DNA from: Saccharibacillus sacchari DSM 19268 | Lineage (GTDB): Bacteria; Bacillota; Bacilli; Paenibacillales; Paenibacillaceae | Length of the DNA stretch: 64,000 bases | Direction of reading: 5' to 3' | NCBI RefSeq assembly: GCF_000585395.1 | Contig: NZ_KK073875.1 | Coordinates: forward strand, 3,757,307 to 3,821,306 | Shown here: positions 25,981 to 33,500 of the stretch, one piece after another | Layout of the letters: every line of letters begins with the position of its first letter | Numbering within the stretch: position 1 is the first letter of the stretch | Notes under the pieces: generated by a model | Databases searched by the model: none | Seen by the model: the letters and a program-made list of their open reading frames with translations, nothing else | What the model was told of the DNA's origin: nothing | Program-made: the position numbers and the translations under genes

Positions 25981-26005
25981 GAGGAGCGTTAACGCTCCTC
26001 TTTTT
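25981..26005 (+). terminator. Terminator, 20-bp perfect palindrome
   Basis: GAGGAGCGTTAACGCTCCTC followed by T5. An almost identical hairpin without T-run (25772-25789) overlaps the stop codon of the MarR-GNAT gene on the other side of repeat copy B. Confidence 0.7.
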
Positions 26006-26073
26006 GATGTATAGTAAAAGAATGGATGTATGCTCATTTATTTCTTTATACTTGTGTATCAAAGGAGGAGCTT

Positions 26074-27132
26074 ATGTTATTGAAAGAGCTGAAAGAAACG
26101 ATGTTGATTCCTGATCGTGAAATGATGTTGAATCGTCTGGTGAGTATCAATGATGCTGATGTGTTGCTGGTTTCGATTACGTCGGAGAACGGGCTTAATA
26201 AATTGTGGACGCTGCGTCAAATTCCGGACTGGATGTATGAAGAAAACTCGGATTACCAGCCTGAAGAGAAACGCACTCATCGCCAGCGCATGCAGGGAAC
26301 TTTACAAGACAGGGTGGCTTTCGGCGATCAGGAAGATACAATCTCCAAGATGATCATTCAAGGACAGCTCATGACGTTCGGTGCATCGCAGTCGACGTTC
26401 TGTACGGAACAGGATCATGAAGCGTATATGAAATTGCAGCATTTTGTTGAAAAAGGAATGAAGCTGGCAAGTTTTGCGGACGTCAGCGTGGATCGTTTGT
26501 TTTTGACTTTTTACGAGCAAACCGATTCCGAGCCTTTTCCCGATCTGGATTTGGAAAAGGAATTGGATATTACGTTGAAGTTCAATAGCACGTCTCGTAC
26601 AGTCGCCGTACGTACGGAGCCGATCGTGCTGGAATTCGGAGATGCGGCAAATGACGTCCAGCAGTCCTTTTACGATCCCGTTACCCGAAAAAACCGGATT
26701 TTCTCGATCAAAGCTTTGAGACGCGAAGACGTTTGGGCGCAAGCCGAAGCCAATTTTGCAAAGCCGACTCCGCAGAGTTCGACGGAAGAGGAATGGCAGC
26801 AGTTCAAGGAACAATATCTGGGCGGGCTTGAGTTGGCTTGTCCCAAACATCAGGATCTGGCTGTTGTCGACTATGAATCGGAAGACAATCTACGATTGCA
26901 GTTCTATTCCAAAGATTATTTGGATGCCAAGCCTAAAGGTATGACTAATGCTGATACAGCCGGGAAGTTGCTCTTCTCCGTATTTTATTCATCGGAAAGC
27001 CAGCCGGACGATAACGGCGTCAAGCTTCGAACAACCTCGATCGGCCTCGTGGACAAAACGTTTGACGGAAGTCTGGTTGTGGAACTGGTGCATTATGACC
27101 TGGAGTTGCCTGAGAAAGTGATAAAAATTTGA
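26074..27132 (+). CDS. Hypothetical protein, 352 aa
   Basis: A soluble acidic protein without signal peptide or membrane segment. It has a Lys/Glu-rich helical start (MLLKELKETMLIPDREMMLNRLVSIN) and a C-terminal half of alternating beta-like stretches (LLFSVFYSSESQ, GSLVVELVHYDLEL). I do not recognise a family. The ATG at 26074 has AAAGGAGGAG 4 nt upstream; the in-frame ATG at 26026 has no site. It is transcribed alone. Confidence 0.72.
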   Translation: MLLKELKETMLIPDREMMLNRLVSINDADVLLVSITSENGLNKLWTLRQIPDWMYEENSDYQPEEKRTHRQRMQGTLQDRVAFGDQEDTISKMIIQGQLMTFGASQSTFCTEQDHEAYMKLQHFVEKGMKLASFADVSVDRLFLTFYEQTDSEPFPDLDLEKELDITLKFNSTSRTVAVRTEPIVLEFGDAANDVQQSFYDPVTRKNRIFSIKALRREDVWAQAEANFAKPTPQSSTEEEWQQFKEQYLGGLELACPKHQDLAVVDYESEDNLRLQFYSKDYLDAKPKGMTNADTAGKLLFSVFYSSESQPDDNGVKLRTTSIGLVDKTFDGSLVVELVHYDLELPEKVIKI

Positions 27133-27221
27133 TTAAACTCAATTATTTATACATCAGGACAATAGACGTTTCTTGAGAAAAAGGTCATGAAGTTTGTTCG
27201 ACGGAAGACTTGCGCAGCAGC

Positions 27222-27260
27222 GCGAGGCTGGGCGAAGCACTGACACAACCCCAGCCTCGC
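27222..27260 (-). terminator. Hairpin directly after the AraC gene
   Basis: GCGAGGCTGGG (27222-27232) and CCCAGCCTCGC (27250-27260) form an 11-bp GC-rich stem abutting the AraC stop. There is no T-run on either strand, so it may stabilise the 3' end rather than terminate. Confidence 0.45.
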
Positions 27261-28186
27261 TATACACCATAACGATCCTTGATCCGCCGAATATCCGCAC
27301 GCGGCGGGCTGCCGAACAATCGCGAATATTCCCGGCTGAATTGCGATTGGCTTTCGTAGCCGACGCGAAACGCGATACCTGCAATATCCGTCGACTCCGT
27401 CAGCAGCAGACGTCTGGCTTCCTGAAGTCGCAGTTGTTTTTGAAACTGAATCGGGCTCATCGCGGTCACTTCCTTGAACTGCCGATGCAGCGACGACACG
27501 CCGAGGTTTGCAAGTCGGGCCAGCTCTTCGACGGGAAGCGCCTGATCGTAGTTCGCCAAAATATGCTCGATAACCGTACGGACCCGCCGCGTACTGCCTT
27601 CTTCTACAGCTAACTGCTTCAGGGAATCGCCGTGCGGACCTTGAAGTACCCAGTACAACAGTTCTTTTTTGAAAAGAGGAGCCAGAACGGGAATATGCTG
27701 CGGTTGATCCAATAAGGAACCGAGCCGAACCGCCGCATCCAGTAAAGTCTCTTCTGCATCGCCTACGAACATGGCCCGCTTGGCTTTTTTATCGCGTGTC
27801 GGCTTAAGGTTCGCGTCATTCATGACATCCAACACTTCGGCGGGGGTAAATTCCACCTTGAACGCCAGATACGGACAGTCGGCCGAAGCTTCAATGATCT
27901 GTCCGGTAACCGGAAGCTCGACAGAAGAAACGACACAATGGCCCGCTCCATAGAGAAAACGCTGCTCTCCCAGCCACACTTCCTTTTCACCCTGGATAAT
28001 TAGGCAAAAAGCAATTTCGCTGACCCGGACCACGGGCTCGCTGACCTCCGACTCCCGAACCAAAAACAACGACGGGATTCTTGTAGGATGAACCCCGTCC
28101 GTTTGCGTGTGTTTCCGGATCAATTTGTCTAATTTTCGTAAACCTATGGACATTTCTGCAGAGACTTCATCTATCGTTTGGCTCAT
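27260..28186 (-). CDS. AraC family regulator with AraC_N cupin domain, 308 aa
   Basis: The N-terminal domain (residues ~25-180: IPSLFLVRESEVSEPVVRVSEIAFCLIIQGEKEVWLGEQRFLYGAGHCVVSSVELPVTG) is the AraC_N type found in YqhC-like regulators. The C-terminal double HTH (~205-300: VEELARLANLGVSSLHRQFKEVTAMSPIQFQKQLRL..., IAFRVGYESQSQFSREYSRLFGSPP) is intact. ATG at 28186 with AAAGGAG upstream. It is divergent from an aldo-keto reductase gene, as in the E. coli yqhC-yqhD region where the regulator senses aldehydes; that role here is inference. Confidence 0.9.
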   Translation of the reverse strand: MSQTIDEVSAEMSIGLRKLDKLIRKHTQTDGVHPTRIPSLFLVRESEVSEPVVRVSEIAFCLIIQGEKEVWLGEQRFLYGAGHCVVSSVELPVTGQIIEASADCPYLAFKVEFTPAEVLDVMNDANLKPTRDKKAKRAMFVGDAEETLLDAAVRLGSLLDQPQHIPVLAPLFKKELLYWVLQGPHGDSLKQLAVEEGSTRRVRTVIEHILANYDQALPVEELARLANLGVSSLHRQFKEVTAMSPIQFQKQLRLQEARRLLLTESTDIAGIAFRVGYESQSQFSREYSRLFGSPPRADIRRIKDRYGV

Positions 28187-28394
28187 CGTAATTGCTCCTT
28201 TGTCGAAACACTTTTAAACTGTAATCGTAAATCCATTTTATCCGATGTTGGACGTTAGAAAAAGAGAGTTGAGAGTTTTGGGCAAAAATCGGGCAGGAAT
28301 ACGAATAGGGATTGCCGAATGCTTGTGACATAATCGGAATCGTGACGAACCAATTCGCGTCAAAACCAAAGGTCTTCATAAGGAGGATAACGAA

Positions 28395-29375
28395 ATGGAA
28401 TACGTAAAACTGGGTCATACCGGGCTTGACGTTTCGAAATTTTGTCTGGGCTGCATGGGGTTCGGCGATCCGAAAAAATGGCTTCATTCCTGGGTGCTGA
28501 ACGAGGAGGAGAGCCGTCCGGTTATTCGGAAAGCGCTGGAGCTGGGCATTAACTTTTTCGATACGGCCAATGTGTATTCGATAGGGGCCAGCGAGGAGAT
28601 TCTGGGACGGGCGATCAAGGATTATGCCAATCGCGATGAGGTGGTACTGGCGACAAAGCTTCATGGCCGCATGCACGAAGGGCCGAACGGCGCAGGACTG
28701 TCGCGCAAAGCGATCTTGAGCGAAATCGATAACAGCCTGAAGCGGCTCGGCACGGATTACGTGGATCTGTATATCATTCACCGCTGGGATTACAATACGC
28801 CGATCGAAGAGACGATGGAGGCGCTGCACGATGTCGTGAAGTCCGGAAAAGCCAGATATATCGGGGCTTCCGCGATGTACGCCTGGCAGTTTCAGAAGGC
28901 GCTCTATACCGCGGATAAGCACGGCTGGACGAAATTCGTATCCATGCAGAACCATTTGAACCTGATTTATCGCGAAGAGGAACGGGAGATGCTGCCGCTG
29001 TGCCGGGCGGAAGGGATCGGCGTGACTCCGTACAGCCCGCTCGCTTCCGGCAGATTGACGCGGGACGTGTCGGAGAAAACGGAACGCTCGGAGAGCGATC
29101 AGGTGCAGAAGTCCAAATACGACGGAACGGCGGATGCCGATCGGGTCATTATCGAACGCGTGGCGGAACTGGCGAATCGATACGCGGTGCCACGTACGCA
29201 TGTCGCGCTCGCCTGGCTGCTGCACAAAGAACCCGTTACGGCTCCGATCATCGGCGCGACGAAGATTGCTCATCTGGATAACGCGCTCGGAGCGCTCGAC
29301 TTAAAGCTCAGTACAGAAGATATAGCTTGGTTGGAGGAACCTTACGCGCCGCATCCGATCGTGGGGCATAGCTAA
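28395..29375 (+). CDS. Aldo/keto reductase, 326 aa
   Basis: An NADPH-dependent TIM-barrel reductase. The tetrad is visible as Asp in FFDTANVYS, the Tyr in the same segment, Lys in ATKLHGR and His in DLYIIHRWD. The cofactor-binding end is VTAPIIGATKIAHLDNALGAL. It resembles the YajO/YccK-like branch (326 aa, RYIGASAMYAWQFQKAL). ATG at 28395 after AAGGAGG. Probably controlled by the divergent AraC regulator and used for aldehyde or sugar reduction. Confidence 0.92.
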   Translation: MEYVKLGHTGLDVSKFCLGCMGFGDPKKWLHSWVLNEEESRPVIRKALELGINFFDTANVYSIGASEEILGRAIKDYANRDEVVLATKLHGRMHEGPNGAGLSRKAILSEIDNSLKRLGTDYVDLYIIHRWDYNTPIEETMEALHDVVKSGKARYIGASAMYAWQFQKALYTADKHGWTKFVSMQNHLNLIYREEEREMLPLCRAEGIGVTPYSPLASGRLTRDVSEKTERSESDQVQKSKYDGTADADRVIIERVAELANRYAVPRTHVALAWLLHKEPVTAPIIGATKIAHLDNALGALDLKLSTEDIAWLEEPYAPHPIVGHS

Positions 29376-29439
29376 ACACTTGTACAAATCGGGATCGGCG
29401 TCGGAGGAACTTTGCTGGCGGATCGCTAAAATATACGTA

Positions 29440-29482
29440 AAAGGCTTCAGCGTACCTCTGCGTACGCTGAAGCCTTTTTGCA
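29440..29482. terminator. Bidirectional terminator
   Basis: AAAGGCTTCAGCGTAC (29440-29455) and GTACGCTGAAGCCTTT (29462-29477) form a perfect 16-bp stem between the convergent reductase and AraC genes. Confidence 0.85.
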
Positions 29483-29488
29483 TGCCCA

Positions 29489-30361
29489 TCATTCGTAATA
29501 AATCGCCTCATACGGAAAATCCAGCTTGTTCAGTCTATAATCCGTGGGAGACATGGACATATATTGCCGGAATACTTTGCCGAAGTAGCTGGGGCTCTCG
29601 AAGCCGCATTTTTGTCCGATGACGGAAATAGGCAGCTCGGTCGTTCGCAGCAGGGTCAACGCCGCTTCGATCCGTCGATCCTTGAGATAAGCGAGCGGAG
29701 ACGTCTGTTCGGAACGCTGGAAAAGGCGGCATAAATAATGCTTGTTGATCTCGCAATGCTGCGCCAACATATCCAACGTGATCGGCGCGGCATAATTTTC
29801 CCGAACGTATTGTTTACATTTCTCGATTGCATTCACGGACAGTTCGCCAATATCCTTCTCCGCGTCGCGGCTGCTCTGCACCAGCGTAAGCAGCCATTGA
29901 TACACCTGTACGGACAGCCGATACCGATCCGTCACCTTTTCCTGATTAATTAGCCGGATGATATTCCACAATTCTTGGATTAAAGGCGAATCGGCGCTGC
30001 GGGAAATGACATGCCCTTCCTTTTCGATAACCAGGTTCCAGATCCGGCTCGCTTCCTCTCCCCGAATGTTGATCCATACGAACTCCCACGGTTGCTCGTT
30101 CTCTTCTTGATAGTAATAACAATGCTCGTCGTCGACCTTTACCAGGAGCGCATGTCCTTTGGGCAATGAAAGGGTCTGACCGCCGATATCCAAATATCCC
30201 TGACCGCTCAACGTATATTGAAAAACAACATGTCCCGAATCCGGTCTCGCGTCGCTCGAACAACGGTATTTGGGATGAGAGACGTTCTGCCAGCCTACGG
30301 AGTCGACCGTCATAATCGAAGCGTCGTCGTTACGAAAAGCATAAGAAACCGTATGATACAT
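29489..30361 (-). CDS. AraC family regulator with sugar-sensing cupin domain, 290 aa
   Basis: The N-terminal cupin (residues ~30-110: VFQYTLSGQGYLDIGGQTLSLPKGHALLVKV) and the C-terminal AraC double HTH (~185-285: LDMLAQHCEINKHYLCRLFQRSEQTSPLAYLKDRRI, ISVIGQKCGFESPSYFGKVFRQYMSMSP) are complete. The ATG at 30361 has GGAG 9 nt upstream, better than the in-frame start at 30409. It is divergent from the PL11-CE12 gene and is probably its activator, responding to pectin fragments (inference from position). Confidence 0.88.
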   Translation of the reverse strand: MYHTVSYAFRNDDASIMTVDSVGWQNVSHPKYRCSSDARPDSGHVVFQYTLSGQGYLDIGGQTLSLPKGHALLVKVDDEHCYYYQEENEQPWEFVWINIRGEEASRIWNLVIEKEGHVISRSADSPLIQELWNIIRLINQEKVTDRYRLSVQVYQWLLTLVQSSRDAEKDIGELSVNAIEKCKQYVRENYAAPITLDMLAQHCEINKHYLCRLFQRSEQTSPLAYLKDRRIEAALTLLRTTELPISVIGQKCGFESPSYFGKVFRQYMSMSPTDYRLNKLDFPYEAIYYE

Positions 30362-30419
30362 CGCTTCGTCTCCTTTTCGAAAAGTCAATTTTGTTATAGC
30401 GGAAGTCACGTTTTTTAGA

Positions 30420-30465
30420 TTGTGCCTCTATTTTAGCACTTGTAGAATAATTGTAAACGCTACCA
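30420..30465 (+). promoter_or_regulatory. Promoter and cre-like site of the pectinase gene
   Basis: TTGTGC (30420-30425), 17 bp, TAGAAT (30443-30448). TGTAAACGCTACCA (30452-30465) fits the CcpA consensus TGWAANCGNTNWCA at 13 of 14 positions and overlaps the predicted start site, so carbon catabolite repression is likely. Confidence 0.6.
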
Positions 30466-30549
30466 AGAAAGGGGGATTTGTGATTGAACCGCAGAACATG
30501 ATGTCAGAAAACCAAAATTGATATTCATAAAACAGGAGGGATTCACTCG

Positions 30550-33500
30550 ATGAACCGAAAAAAGGGTTCCGTTCAGAAATCCGTAGCTGCCTTGTTTTTA
30601 GCCTTCCTCATGGTCGTTTCGTTGGTTATTCCTCCATCACCGGCAAATGCGGAAAACACAGATTCGCTTCCGGCTCGTCAAGCGGAGTACCTGGACCGTG
30701 GATTGGTTGCGGTTCTGACCGACAACGGTGTATTTCTGAGCTGGAGATATTTAAACACGGACTCAAATGATATCGCTTTCAATATATATAAAAACGGAAC
30801 CAAAGTAAACGCGTCGCCCATTGACGATGTTACGAATTACACGGATACGACGGGCTTTGACAGCTCGCAGTATCAGATTTCGACAGTCATCGCGGGCAAG
30901 GAACAGATGCAGCCGGAAGTCGTATCGGTTTGGCATAACGATTACCTACCGATTCCGCTGGATAAGCCTGCCGACGGGCGTACCAAAGACGGCGGAACCT
31001 ATACGTATTATGCGGGCGATGCCTCTGTAGCCGATCTCGACGGCGACGGCGAGTACGAGATTGTCTTTCTGTGGAGTCCGAGCAATTCCAAAGACAACTC
31101 TCAAGCCGGCTATACCGGCAACGTCTATATCGACGCGATCAAACTGGACGGCACGAAGCTATGGCGGATCGATCTGGGCGTCAATATCCGGGCAGGCGCT
31201 CACTACACGCAATTGATGGTGTATGACTTGGATGGCAACGGGAAAGCCGAAGTCGTGGTGAAAACGGCAGACGGCACGGTTGACGGCCAAGGGACTGTGA
31301 TTGGCGACGGAACAAAAGATTATCGCAACGACGGCGGCTATATTCTGTCCGGTGCGGAATATCTGACTTTGTTCGACGGAGAGACCGGAGCTGCCGTATC
31401 GACGGTGAATTACGATCCGCCGAGAGGCAACGTCAGCGATTGGGGCGACGGTTACGGCAACCGGGTCGATCGCTTCCTTGGGGGTATTGCTTATCTGGAC
31501 GGCTCCACGCCTAGCGTCATCATGAGCCGCGGCTATTATACGCGCACCGTCGTTGCCGCTTACGATTACGAAGGCGGTCAGCTGATCAAGCGGTGGGTAT
31601 TCGATACCAACGAAGTCGGCAAACAATATGAAGCGCAAGGGAATCACAACTTGAGCGTGCTCGATGCGGACGGAGACGGCAAGGACGAGATTATGTTCGG
31701 GGCGCTGGCAATCGACGATGACGGCACGCTGCTCTACAGTACCGGACTTGGCCACGGCGATGCGATGCACGCGGGTAAGCTTGATCCGAACCGCGAAGGC
31801 TATCAGGTCATGAGCGTGCACGAACATTCCAATGCTACATACGGAGTCGAGATGCGCGACGCCGGGACAGGAGAGATCATCTGGGGCGAATTCACGGGAC
31901 GTGATACGGGACGCGGCATGTCGGCGGACATCGATCCGAATCATCCGGGCTACGAATCTTGGGCTACGACGATTACGGATGGATCGAGCATTCCGGTCAC
32001 CAGCACGTATTCGGCAACCGGAGAGATCGTATATACGCCGGAGCAATCGCCGAAAACGGCAAACTTCGCGATCTGGTGGGATGGCGACTTGCAGCGCGAA
32101 TTATTCGATCATGAATGGGACGCGGGTACGGCAAAAGGCATTCCGCTCGTTTACAAATGGGATTACGAAAATAAGAAGCTGAACGAGATTTTCCGGGCGA
32201 CCGGCGCGTTGACCAACAACCACACTAAGGGAAATCCGGCGCTGCAAGCGGATATTCTGGGCGATTGGCGCGAAGAAATTCTGGTGCGCAGCGAAGACAG
32301 TTCAGAATACCGTCTGTACACGACGACCATTCCGACCGAATATCGGATTCCGACGCTGATGCAGGACCCGGTCTATCGACTCGGGATTGCTTGGCAGAAC
32401 GTCGCGTACAACCAACCGCCGCATACGAGTTTCTATATCGGCGCGGAAGCGACCGAATTCCCGAAGGCTGATCTGAACTTGGTCGGCGGAAGCCAACAGA
32501 CGGAGTCGGTGTATCGATTCGACTTCGGCACGGAACCGGCAGCGGGCAATACGGGCGTGCAAGATACGCTGTACAACGGGCAGACCGGATACGGCTTCAC
32601 GGACATCGGCAGCGTGATTGCGGAAGCCGATCAGGTATCCGTTCAGTCGGGCACGACCTTCGCCGTCGACCTGCCGGATGCGAACTACAAAGTCACGTTG
32701 CGGCTCGGCAGCGACTCGCGCGACTCCAACGTCGGCGTCAAATCCGAATACGTGCAGAAGCTGGCCGTGACTTCGGTGGCGGCAGGCGAACCGTTGGAAT
32801 ACGCATACGATGTAGCTTTGGTGGACGGACAGCTTGAATTCCTGTTCACGGGCACGGCGATCGATATTCAAGATATCATCATTGAGAAATACCCGGACAA
32901 AGAAGCCGGAGCAGCCGCGACGATCTACATGGCCGGCGATTCCACGATGCAGTCGTACAGCGAATCGCAAGCCCCGCAAGAAGGCTGGGGCCAACAGTTC
33001 GGCCGTTACTTCTCGAACGGCGCAGTGGTCGTGAACAATGCGATCGGCGGTCGGAGCAGCAAGTCGTTCCTGGTGGACGGTCGCTTGGATACGATCTTGC
33101 AGCGAATCAAACCGGGCGATTATTTCTTCGTTTCGTTCGGTCATAATGATGCCAGCGCAGGAATTCCGGATCGCTATGCTTCCCCGGAAGATTACAAAAT
33201 GTATCTGGCCCGTTATGTAAATGGTGCCAAGCAGCGCGGCGCGACTCCGGTGCTGCTCACGCCCGTCGGTCGTCGAGACTTCAATACGGTAACCCAAGAA
33301 TTTAACGTAAGCTTCCCGGAATACGTACAGGCGGCCAAAGAAGTGGCAGCAGAGCTGGACGTGGAGTTGATCGATCTCAGCCAATTGAGCGTGGCCTACT
33401 ACGATCAGCTCGGTAACACGGCTACGGAAAAGTTGTTCCTGTATGCCAATCCGGGCGAGTATCCGAAGTACCCGAACGGCGTTAACGACAATACGCATTT

